From assembly GCF_001113365.1 (NCBI RefSeq), contig NZ_CKYA01000002.1:299312-363311 (forward strand): 64,000 nucleotides of DNA, given 5' to 3'. This DNA is from Streptococcus pneumoniae. GTDB lineage: Bacteria > Bacillota > Bacilli > Lactobacillales > Streptococcaceae. The notes under the pieces are model-generated. The model did not search any database, had not been told where the DNA came from, and was given only the letters and a program-made list of their open reading frames with translations. Shown one piece after another: positions 57,473 through 64,000 of the stretch; positions within the stretch are counted from its first letter, which is position 1; each line of letters starts with the position of its first letter. A program made the translations under genes and the position numbers.

Positions 57473-60019
57473 ATGCAAGCAGTTGAACATTTTATTAAGC
57501 AATTTGTTCCTGAACATTATGATTTATTTTTAGACTTGAGTCGTGAGACCAAGACGTTTTCAGGGAAGGTGACCATCACTGGTCAAGCACAGAGTGACCG
57601 TATTTCCCTTCACCAAAAAGACTTGGAAATCGCTTCTGTAGAAGTTGCAGGTCAAGCTCGTCCATTTACAGTTGATCATGACAATGAAGCCCTTCATATC
57701 GAATTGGCTGAGGCTGGTCAAGTTGAAGTGGTTATCGCTTTCTCAGGAAAAATTACAGACAACATGACAGGGATTTACCCTTCTTATTACACAGTTGATG
57801 GAGTCAAGAAGGAAGTATTGTCTACTCAATTTGAGAGCCATTTTGCGCGCGAAGCCTTCCCATGTGTGGATGAGCCAGAAGCCAAAGCAACTTTTGACCT
57901 CTCTCTACGTTTTGACCAAGCAGAAGGTGAATTGGCCTTGTCTAACATGCCAGAAATCGATGTTGAAAACCGTAAGGAAACAGGCATCTGGAAGTTTGAG
58001 ACAACACCTCGCATGTCTTCTTACTTGTTGGCTTTTGTTGCGGGTGATTTGCAAGGTGTAACGGCTAAAACTAAAAACGGTACCCTCGTAGGTGTTTACT
58101 CAACCAAAGCTCATCCACTATCAAACCTTGATTTCTCACTGGATATCGCTGTTCGCTCTATCGAGTTTTACGAAGATTACTATGGAGTTAAGTACCCAAT
58201 TCCTCAATCTCTCCACATCGCCCTTCCTGACTTCTCAGCTGGAGCTATGGAAAACTGGGGTCTTGTGACCTACCGTGAAGTTTACTTGGTTGTGGATGAG
58301 AACTCTACCTTTGCTAGCCGTCAACAAGTTGCCCTAGTTGTGGCACATGAATTGGCTCACCAATGGTTTGGTAACCTCGTAACTATGAAATGGTGGGATG
58401 ACCTTTGGCTCAATGAAAGCTTTGCTAATATGATGGAATACGTCTGTGTGGATGCCATTGAGCCAAGCTGGAATATCTTTGAAGATTTCCAAACAGGTGG
58501 TGTTCCGTCTGCCTTGAAACGTGATGCGACTGATGGTGTTCAGTCTGTTCACGTCGAAGTCAAACACCCAGATGAAATCAATACGCTCTTTGATGGCGCT
58601 ATCGTCTATGCCAAAGGAAGTCGCCTCATGCACATGCTTCGTCGTTGGCTAGGTGATGCCGATTTTGCCAAAGGTTTGCATGCCTACTTTGAAAAATATC
58701 AATACAGCAATACAATTGGTCGTGACCTTTGGGATGCTCTTGGTCAAGCATCTGGCCGTGATGTTTCAGCCTTCATGGATTCTTGGTTGGAACAACCTGG
58801 TTATCCAGTTCTTACTGTTAAAGTTGAAAATGATGTTTTGAAGATTTCACAAAAACAATTCTTCATCGGTGAGCACGAAGACAAGAACCGTCTCTGGGTT
58901 GTGCCACTGAATAGTAACTGGAAAGGCTTGCCTGATACACTTGAAACAGAAAGTATCGAAATCCCTGGCTACGCAGCCCTTCTTGCTGAAAACAAAACAG
59001 CACTTCGTCTCAACACAGAAAATACAGCCCACTACATTACAGACTATCAAGGAGACTTGTTAGATGCAGTTCTTGCTGACCTAGTTAGTCTTGATAACAC
59101 AAGCAAACTGCAAATCGTCCAAGAACGTCGTTTGCTTGCTGAGGCAGGGCACATTTCTTATGCTGACTTGTTCCCAGTCCTTGATAAACTTGCCAAGGAA
59201 GAGTCTTACCTTGTCGTTTCAGCTGTTTCTCAAGTAATTTCTGCTCTTGAGCGCTTTATCGATGAAGGAACAGAAGCTGAAAGAGCCTTCAAAACCTTGG
59301 TTGCTAAATTGGCTCGTCACAACTATGACCGTCTTGGTTTTGCAGCTAAAGACGGAGAATCAGATGAGGATGAATTGGTTCGTCAGTTGGCTGTTTCTAT
59401 GATGATTCGCTCAAATGATGCAGAAGCTAGTCAAGTCGCTAGCCAAATCTTCGCGGCTCACAAGGAGAATCTTGCAGGACTTCCAGCAGCTATTCGCTCA
59501 CAAGTCTTTATCAATGAGATGAAACATCATGAGACTAAAGACTTGCTAGCACTTTATCTTGATACTTATACTCACGCAACAGATGCTGTCTTTAAACGTC
59601 AGTTGGCAGCTGCTCTTGCTTACAGTACAGATGCGAACAATATCCAAACCTTGATTGCTTCTTGGAAGGACAAATTTGTGGTGAAACCCCAAGACTTGTC
59701 TGCTTGGTATTACCAATTCCTAGGTCATCAAGCAACTCAGGAAACAGCTTGGTCTTGGGCGCGTGAAAACTGGGCTTGGATTAAGGCAGCCCTTGGTGGA
59801 GATATGAGCTTTGATAGCTTTGTTATCCTTCCTGCTCACGTATTTAAGACTCAGCAACGCTTGGCGGAATACAAGGAGTTCTTTGAACCGCAACTTTCTG
59901 ACCTTGCTCTTAGCCGTAACATTGGTATGGGAATCAAGGAGATTGCAGCGCGTGTTGACTTGATTAACCGTGAAAAAGCTGCAGTGGAAGCAGTTGTTCT
60001 TCAATACGGAACTAAATAA
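57473..60019 (+). CDS. pepN: Aminopeptidase N
   Basis: An 848-residue M1 zinc metallopeptidase: GAMEN exopeptidase motif (SAGAMENWGL), HEXXH plus distal Glu (VAHELAHQWFGN ... WLNESFANMMEY) and catalytic Tyr in the AKGSRLMHMLR region, followed by a helical C-terminal domain. It removes N-terminal residues from peptides taken up for nutrition and is cytoplasmic (no signal). Length is typical of streptococcal PepN. AGGAG precedes the ATG. Confidence 0.96.
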   Translation: MQAVEHFIKQFVPEHYDLFLDLSRETKTFSGKVTITGQAQSDRISLHQKDLEIASVEVAGQARPFTVDHDNEALHIELAEAGQVEVVIAFSGKITDNMTGIYPSYYTVDGVKKEVLSTQFESHFAREAFPCVDEPEAKATFDLSLRFDQAEGELALSNMPEIDVENRKETGIWKFETTPRMSSYLLAFVAGDLQGVTAKTKNGTLVGVYSTKAHPLSNLDFSLDIAVRSIEFYEDYYGVKYPIPQSLHIALPDFSAGAMENWGLVTYREVYLVVDENSTFASRQQVALVVAHELAHQWFGNLVTMKWWDDLWLNESFANMMEYVCVDAIEPSWNIFEDFQTGGVPSALKRDATDGVQSVHVEVKHPDEINTLFDGAIVYAKGSRLMHMLRRWLGDADFAKGLHAYFEKYQYSNTIGRDLWDALGQASGRDVSAFMDSWLEQPGYPVLTVKVENDVLKISQKQFFIGEHEDKNRLWVVPLNSNWKGLPDTLETESIEIPGYAALLAENKTALRLNTENTAHYITDYQGDLLDAVLADLVSLDNTSKLQIVQERRLLAEAGHISYADLFPVLDKLAKEESYLVVSAVSQVISALERFIDEGTEAERAFKTLVAKLARHNYDRLGFAAKDGESDEDELVRQLAVSMMIRSNDAEASQVASQIFAAHKENLAGLPAAIRSQVFINEMKHHETKDLLALYLDTYTHATDAVFKRQLAAALAYSTDANNIQTLIASWKDKFVVKPQDLSAWYYQFLGHQATQETAWSWARENWAWIKAALGGDMSFDSFVILPAHVFKTQQRLAEYKEFFEPQLSDLALSRNIGMGIKEIAARVDLINREKAAVEAVVLQYGTK

Positions 60020-60037
60020 TTAAGACTAAATAAAAAG

Positions 60038-60084
60038 AAAACTCAGCTATCTCATATAAAATGCAGAGAGTTGAGTTTTTTTTA
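60038..60084 (+). terminator. Terminator after pepN
   Basis: AAAACTCA pairs with TGAGTTTT, with further CT/AG pairing inside and a long T run that merges into the ciaR promoter. Confidence 0.8.
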
Positions 60085-60102
60085 AGGCAAATTTGGTATA
60101 AT
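60081..60102 (+). promoter_or_regulatory. ciaRH promoter with a CiaR-like half repeat
   Basis: TTTAAG (60081-60086) and, five bases on, TTTGGT resemble an imperfect CiaR direct repeat (TTTAAG-N5-TTTAAG). The second half merges with the extended -10 TGGTATAAT (hexamer 60097-60102). Autoregulation is possible but the site is weak. Confidence 0.5.
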
Positions 60103-60126
60103 GGTTTTAATAAGGAGGAGTTTCTC

Positions 60127-60801
60127 ATGATAAAAATCTTATTGGTTGAGGATGACCTAGGCCTGTCAAATTCAGTATTTGACTTTTTAGACGATTTTGC
60201 GGATGTCATGCAGGTATTTGATGGGGAAGAGGGTCTCTACGAAGCTGAAAGTGGTGTCTATGACTTGATTTTGCTCGATTTGATGTTACCAGAAAAAAAT
60301 GGCTTCCAAGTCTTGAAAGAATTGCGTGAAAAGGGAATTACGACACCAGTTCTGATCATGACCGCCAAGGAAAGCTTGGATGATAAGGGACATGGATTTG
60401 AACTGGGAGCGGATGATTATCTGACCAAGCCTTTCTACCTAGAAGAACTCAAAATGCGGATTCAGGCTCTTCTCAAACGTTCAGGCAAGTTTAATGAAAA
60501 TACGCTATCTTATGGAGATATTCTCATCAATTTGTCAACCAATACCGTTAAGGTTGAAGATACTCCAGTCGAATTGCTGGGGAAAGAGTTCGATTTACTA
60601 GTTTATTTCCTTCAAAATCAAAATGTTATTTTGCCTAAGACTCAGATTTTTGATCGTCTATGGGGATTTGATAGTGACACAACGATTTCGGTTGTCGAAG
60701 TTTATGTTTCAAAAGTCCGTAAGAAATTAAAAGGAACCACTTTTGCAGAGAATTTGCAAACCTTGCGCAGTGTTGGGTATATTTTAAAAGATGTTCAGTA
60801 A
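60127..60801 (+). CDS. ciaR: Response regulator CiaR
   Basis: A 224-residue OmpR-type response regulator. Receiver: acidic pair in LLVEDDLG, phospho-Asp in LILLDLMLP, Thr in IMTAKES and Lys in YLTKPF. DNA-binding domain: about 125-224, ending LRSVGYILKDVQ. It matches pneumococcal CiaR, which controls htrA, small csRNAs, competence and beta-lactam tolerance. AAGGAGGAG fixes the ATG at 60127. It overlaps ciaH by 11 bp. Confidence 0.95.
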   Translation: MIKILLVEDDLGLSNSVFDFLDDFADVMQVFDGEEGLYEAESGVYDLILLDLMLPEKNGFQVLKELREKGITTPVLIMTAKESLDDKGHGFELGADDYLTKPFYLEELKMRIQALLKRSGKFNENTLSYGDILINLSTNTVKVEDTPVELLGKEFDLLVYFLQNQNVILPKTQIFDRLWGFDSDTTISVVEVYVSKVRKKLKGTTFAENLQTLRSVGYILKDVQ

Positions 60802-62125
60802 ACTAAAAAAAACATGGTATGCGGATGACTTTAGTTATTTTATCCGCAACTTTGGTGTCTTCACTCTGATTTTCTCCACCATGACCTTGATTATTTTACA
60901 AGTCATGCATTCGAGTCTTTATACTTCGGTGGATGATAAGCTCCACGGACTGAGTGAAAATCCTCAAGCAGTTATTCAGCTGGCAGTAAATAGGGCAACA
61001 GAAGAGATTAAAGATTTAGAGAATGCGGCTACAGATACTAGTAAGACTGAGGTGAAACCCAATGTCAGCTCCAATACGGAGGTTATTCTTTTTGATAAGA
61101 ATTTTACCCAGCTCCTTTCTGGAAATCGATTTTTGGGATTGGATAAGATTAAGTTAGAGAAAAAAGAACTAGGACATATCTACCAGATTCAGGTTTTTAA
61201 TAGCTATGGGCAGGAAGAAATCTATCGTATGATTTTGATGGAGACCAATATCAGTTCGGTTTCAACCAATATCAAGTATGCAGCTATCTTGATTAATACC
61301 AGTCAGTTGGAGCAGGCCAGTCAAAAGCATGAGCAATTGATTGTCGTTGTGATGGCAAGTTTCTGGATTTTGTCTTTGCTTGCCAGTCTCTATCTAGCTA
61401 GGGTTAGTGTTAGGCCCCTGCTTGAGAGCATGCAGAAGCAACAGTCCTTTGTGGAAAATGCTAGTCATGAGTTACGGACTCCACTTGCAGTTTTGCAAAA
61501 TCGCTTAGAGACCCTTTTCCGTAAGCCAGAAGCAACCATTATGGATGTGAGCGAAAGCATTGCATCGAGTTTGGAAGAAGTCCGAAATATGCGTTTTTTG
61601 ACAACGAACTTGTTGAACTTAGCTCGTAGAGATGATGGGATTAAGCCGGAGCTTGCAGAAGTTCCAACCAGTTTTTTCAATACGACTTTCACAAACTATG
61701 AGATGATTGCTTCGGAAAATGACCGTGTCTTCCGTTTTGAAAATCGTATCCATCGTCCGATTGTGACGGATCAACTTCTCTTGAAGCAGTTGATGACTAT
61801 CCTATTTGATAATGCTGTGAAGTATACTGAAGAGGATGGTGAAATTGATTTTCTTATCTCGGCGACCGATCGCAATCTGTATTTACTGGTTTCTGATAAT
61901 GGAGTAGGTATTTCGACAGAAGATAAAAAGAAAATTTTTGACCGTTTTTATCGAGTAGATAAGGCTAGAACCCGGCAAAAAGGTGGTTTTGGTTTAGGAT
62001 TGTCCCTAGCCAAGCAAATTGTAGATGCCCTAAAAGGAACCATTACTGTTAAAGATAATAAACCCAAGGGAACAATCTTTGAAGTGAAGATTGCCATTCA
62101 TACACCATCTAAAAAGAAAAAATAA
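60791..62125 (+). CDS. ciaH: Sensor histidine kinase CiaH
   Basis: A 444-residue membrane kinase. Two helices (about 19-42 and 185-206) flank an extracellular sensor domain of about 140 residues. The H box is ENASHELRTPLAVLQNRLETL, the N box LFDNAVKYTEEDG, G boxes SDNGVGIS and GFGLGLSLAKQI. All catalytic residues are present. Mutations in CiaH are known to alter cefotaxime susceptibility and competence. The stop codon lies inside a long palindrome shared with the convergent gene. Confidence 0.95.
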   Translation: MFSKLKKTWYADDFSYFIRNFGVFTLIFSTMTLIILQVMHSSLYTSVDDKLHGLSENPQAVIQLAVNRATEEIKDLENAATDTSKTEVKPNVSSNTEVILFDKNFTQLLSGNRFLGLDKIKLEKKELGHIYQIQVFNSYGQEEIYRMILMETNISSVSTNIKYAAILINTSQLEQASQKHEQLIVVVMASFWILSLLASLYLARVSVRPLLESMQKQQSFVENASHELRTPLAVLQNRLETLFRKPEATIMDVSESIASSLEEVRNMRFLTTNLLNLARRDDGIKPELAEVPTSFFNTTFTNYEMIASENDRVFRFENRIHRPIVTDQLLLKQLMTILFDNAVKYTEEDGEIDFLISATDRNLYLLVSDNGVGISTEDKKKIFDRFYRVDKARTRQKGGFGLGLSLAKQIVDALKGTITVKDNKPKGTIFEVKIAIHTPSKKKK

Positions 62126-62162
62126 ACATATCGCTCCAGCTGGGGCGATATGTTTATTTTTT
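62117..62162. terminator. Long palindromic terminator shared by ciaH and the DUF3270 gene
   Basis: A 46-base near-perfect palindrome (arms AAATAAACATATCGC and GCGATATGTTTATTT with CCAG/CTGG at the centre; one wobble). It contains the stop codons of both convergent genes and serves both directions. Confidence 0.9.
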
Positions 62163-62441
62163 AAGTTTTCGTTTGATAAGAGAGCGTTGGACTTTTAAAA
62201 CAAGTAAGCTGGATACTATTGCTGCAGGTAAGGCGAGCACAGTTGTTAATTTTAGTGATAAAAAGATAAAACTAAAGATGGCAATGCAGATACAAAAAAC
62301 AGCGATATTGACAAAAAATAAAATTTCTTTGAGATTGCTATCAGCTTGTGCTTCAGGTGTATAAGCTTGATAATGAGGAAGTTGCTGGTTTAATTCTTCT
62401 TGATAGTCTACCTCATAGGATTGTAATTTTCTTACGGGCAT
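62154..62441 (-). CDS. DUF3270 family small membrane protein
   Basis: A 95-residue protein: a polar N-terminal half (MPVRKLQSYEVDYQEELNQQLPHYQAYTPEAQ) followed by two hydrophobic helices (about 42-62 and 66-84) and a Lys-rich C-terminus. It matches the streptococcal DUF3270 family of unknown function. GGAGAGAATC precedes the ATG. It is convergent with ciaH and shares its terminator palindrome. Confidence 0.82.
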   Translation of the reverse strand: MPVRKLQSYEVDYQEELNQQLPHYQAYTPEAQADSNLKEILFFVNIAVFCICIAIFSFIFLSLKLTTVLALPAAIVSSLLVLKVQRSLIKRKLKK

Positions 62442-62562
62442 GATTCTCTCCTTAACAGTACATACCTATTTTATCATTTTTTCAGCAGAGAATTATTACA
62501 GAAAGGTTACAAAAAGAATAAAGTCCCTTTTCATTTTCAAAGAATAGCTGATTTTGGAGAAA

Positions 62563-62573
62563 TGTGGTATAAT
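62563..62573 (+). promoter_or_regulatory. Extended -10 promoter for a leaderless transcript
   Basis: TGTGGTATAAT with hexamer 62568-62573. Seven bases separate it from the ATG at 62581, placing +1 at 62580 or 62581. Confidence 0.7.
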
Positions 62574-62580
62574 TTTTCTT

Positions 62581-63510
62581 ATGGAAAAGATTATCATTAC
62601 AGCAACTGCTGAAAGTATTGAACAAGTTGAACAACTGCTCGAAGCTGGCGTAGACCGTATCTATGTTGGTGAGAAAGATTTTGGCCTTCGTCTGCCAACA
62701 ACCTTTAGTCATGACCAATTGCGTGAAATTGCTAAGTTGGTTCATGAAGCAGGTAAGGAATTGATTGTTGCAGTTAATGCCCTCATGCACCAAGATATGA
62801 TGGACCATATCAAGCCCTTCCTGGACTTCTTGGAAGAAATCAAGACCGATTACATTACGATTGGGGATGCAGGTGTTTTTTACGTAGTCAACCGCGATGG
62901 TTATTCCTTTAAAACCATCTACGATGCTTCGACTATGGTAACTAGCAGTCGCCAGATTAACTTCTGGGGACAAAAGGCTGGCGCCTCTGAGGCTGTTTTA
63001 GCGCGTGAAATTCCATCGGCTGAACTTTTCAAAATGCCAGAGATTTTGGAAATTCCTGCTGAAGTTTTGGTGTACGGAGCTAGCGTCATCCATCATTCTA
63101 AACGTCCGCTCTTGCAAAATTACTATAACTTTACACATATCGATGATGAAAAGACGCGCAAGCGTGACCTCTTCTTGGCTGAACCAAGTGACCCAGAGAG
63201 CCATTACTCTATCTTTGAAGACAATCATGGAACCCACATCTTTGCCAACAATGACCTTGATTTGATGACCAAATTGACAGAATTGGTGGAGCATGGTTTT
63301 ACTCACTGGAAACTAGAAGGGCTCTACACTCCTGGTCAGAATTTTGTTGAGATTGCAAAACTCTTTATCCAAGCGCGTAGCTTGATTCAAGAGGGCAACT
63401 TTAGCCATGACCAAGCCTTCTTGCTGGATGAAGAAGTGCGCAAGTTACACCCTAAAAACCGTTTCCTTGATACAGGATTCTATGACTACGATCCTGATAT
63501 GGTTAAATAA
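62581..63510 (+). CDS. U32 family peptidase-like protein
   Basis: A 309-residue protein of peptidase family U32 (short form): AESIEQVEQLLEAGVDRIYVGEKDFGLR, LIVAVNALMHQDMMDHIKPFLDFLEEI, ITIGDAGVFYVV, and GFTHWKLEGLYTPGQNFVEIAKLF. Many U32 proteins act in RNA or cofactor modification rather than proteolysis. The ATG lies 7 bases after TATAAT of an extended -10 (62563-62573) with no Shine-Dalgarno, so the mRNA is probably leaderless. The Cys residues that bind Fe-S in some U32 proteins are not seen. Confidence 0.85.
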   Translation: MEKIIITATAESIEQVEQLLEAGVDRIYVGEKDFGLRLPTTFSHDQLREIAKLVHEAGKELIVAVNALMHQDMMDHIKPFLDFLEEIKTDYITIGDAGVFYVVNRDGYSFKTIYDASTMVTSSRQINFWGQKAGASEAVLAREIPSAELFKMPEILEIPAEVLVYGASVIHHSKRPLLQNYYNFTHIDDEKTRKRDLFLAEPSDPESHYSIFEDNHGTHIFANNDLDLMTKLTELVEHGFTHWKLEGLYTPGQNFVEIAKLFIQARSLIQEGNFSHDQAFLLDEEVRKLHPKNRFLDTGFYDYDPDMVK

Positions 63511-63523
63511 AGCAAATGATTCG

Positions 63524-63563
63524 TTGAGAGAAGGGAGATTTAAAATTTCTTCTCTCAATTTTT
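63524..63563 (+). terminator. Terminator after the U32 gene
   Basis: TTGAGAGAAG and CTTCTCTCAA pair, followed by a T run. The following 63565-63690 stretch shows no gene. Confidence 0.85.
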
Positions 63564-63694
63564 CGTATTTCTTCACTATTTTAAAAAAATCAGCAGGCTA
63601 GGATGCTCTATTTGATAGGAATTTTAAGGCAAGTAACCTTCTTGAGTTTGAAACTAATCACATGTTTGCAGGTGCCAAATGGCCCTTTTTTTGG

Positions 63695-63700
63695 TATAAT
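63695..63700 (+). promoter_or_regulatory. Extended -10 of dinG
   Basis: TGGTATAAT with hexamer 63695-63700, eight bases before the ATG at 63709, so the 5' leader is at most about three bases. Confidence 0.65.
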
Positions 63701-63708
63701 TTTTTATA

Positions 63709-64000
63709 ATGAAAACGATTGGTAATCGCTATGTTGTGGTGGATTTAGAGGCAACTAGCACAGGTAGTAAGGCTAAAATTATCCAAGTGGGAATTGTCGT
63801 GATTGAGGACGGAAAAATCGTCGATCACTATACGACGGATGTCAATCCCCATGAACCCTTGGATGCTCATATCAAAGAACTGACAGGATTGACAGACCAA
63901 CGTCTGGCGCAAGCACCTGATTTTTCGCAAGTTGCCAGAAAAATCTTTGACTTGGTGGAGGATGGGATTTTTGTAGCCCATAATGTTCAGTTTGATGCCA
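63709..64000 (+). CDS. dinG: DinG family exonuclease/helicase, 5' part
   Basis: The first 97 codons, cut by the window end. The N-terminal DEDDh exonuclease domain is visible: NRYVVVDLEATSTGSKAKIIQVGIVVIEDGKIVDHYTTDVNP (ExoI with Asp and Glu), then HIKELTGLTDQRL and FVAHNVQFDA (ExoII). In Firmicutes this DnaQ-like domain is fused to a DinG-type helicase. I infer the fusion from the start, which matches streptococcal DinG. No Shine-Dalgarno is present ahead of the ATG. Confidence 0.8.
   Translation, partial: MKTIGNRYVVVDLEATSTGSKAKIIQVGIVVIEDGKIVDHYTTDVNPHEPLDAHIKELTGLTDQRLAQAPDFSQVARKIFDLVEDGIFVAHNVQFDA

Noticed and set aside
62482..62973. 163-codon antisense ORF across the U32 gene start
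   Set aside because: It is a shadow of the U32 coding sequence and promoter, with no RBS and no family resemblance.

Overview
The window is chromosomal DNA of a mitis-group streptococcus, most likely Streptococcus pneumoniae or a very close relative. I infer this from the AT-rich coding style, from eight copies of the BOX repeat (a pneumococcal/mitis-group intergenic repeat), and from a gene order I recognise from pneumococcal genomes: manA, livJHMGF, prfB-ftsEX, metK, sodA, rpsP-rimM-trmD, gor, metG, pepN, ciaRH. No rRNA, tRNA, prophage, transposase or CRISPR array is visible. Species assignment and all functions come from recognising sequence, not from database searches.

Layout. 1-0.6 kb: a tiny terminator-bounded unit encoding a 51-residue membrane peptide. 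0.6-5.1 kb: a SemiSWEET, mannose-6-phosphate isomerase, an NSS-family Na+ symporter with a structured leader, a TipA-like MerR regulator and a DUF1697 protein. 5.1-9.9 kb: a flavoprotein, a DegV fatty-acid-binding protein beside a TetR regulator, dCMP deaminase, upp and CtsR-controlled clpP. 10.2-14.9 kb: the branched-chain amino-acid ABC transporter livJHMGF behind a CodY-like box. 15.2-18.7 kb: a CBS/ACT protein, prfB with its programmed frameshift, and ftsEX. 19-22 kb: a glucose-type PTS IICBA and a DNase I-fold hydrolase. 22.4-32.7 kb: DEAD-box helicase, SAM-III riboswitch plus metK, pyrDA, holA, sodA, a YutD protein, rlmN, a VanZ protein and an ABC-F protein. 32.9-35.5 kb: the lipoprotein rotamase slrA, then a low-density region with an XRE/membrane-protein pair, paired operator-like repeats and decayed or very small ORFs. 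35.5-40.3 kb: rpsP, khpA, a MazG-like protein, rimM, trmD, small proteins and bioY. 40.4-44.2 kb: a lactococcin-972-like bacteriocin locus preceded by a 13-codon ORF with a strong ribosome-binding site. 44.3-51.3 kb: gor, a MacAB-like efflux pump and metG. 51.6-57.4 kb: a PadR regulator with a membrane partner, an aldo/keto reductase flanked by a duplicated 67-bp terminator-promoter-RBS cassette, a DUF2829/Tad2-like protein, and a run of small metabolic enzymes. 57.4-64 kb: pepN, ciaRH, a DUF3270 protein, a U32-family protein and the start of dinG.

Most genes are housekeeping. Translation and ribosome maturation are clustered (rpsP, rimM, trmD, khpA, and elsewhere prfB, rlmN, metG). Envelope and division functions include ftsEX, slrA and ciaRH. 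Nutrient uptake is represented by liv, PTS, NSS and BioY. Regulation visible in the DNA includes a CtsR operator, a CodY box, a 19-bp-spacer MerR promoter, a SAM-III riboswitch and an RF2 frameshift.

The parts most worth a second look are: the bacteriocin locus with its micro-ORF and an inverted repeat at the predicted transcription start; the duplicated regulatory cassette next to the Tad2-like gene; an internal ribosome-binding site in the TipA-like gene; three genes whose promoters place the transcription start at the start codon (leaderless mRNAs); the structured leader of the NSS transporter; and the operator-like repeats and small ORFs at 34-35.3 kb.
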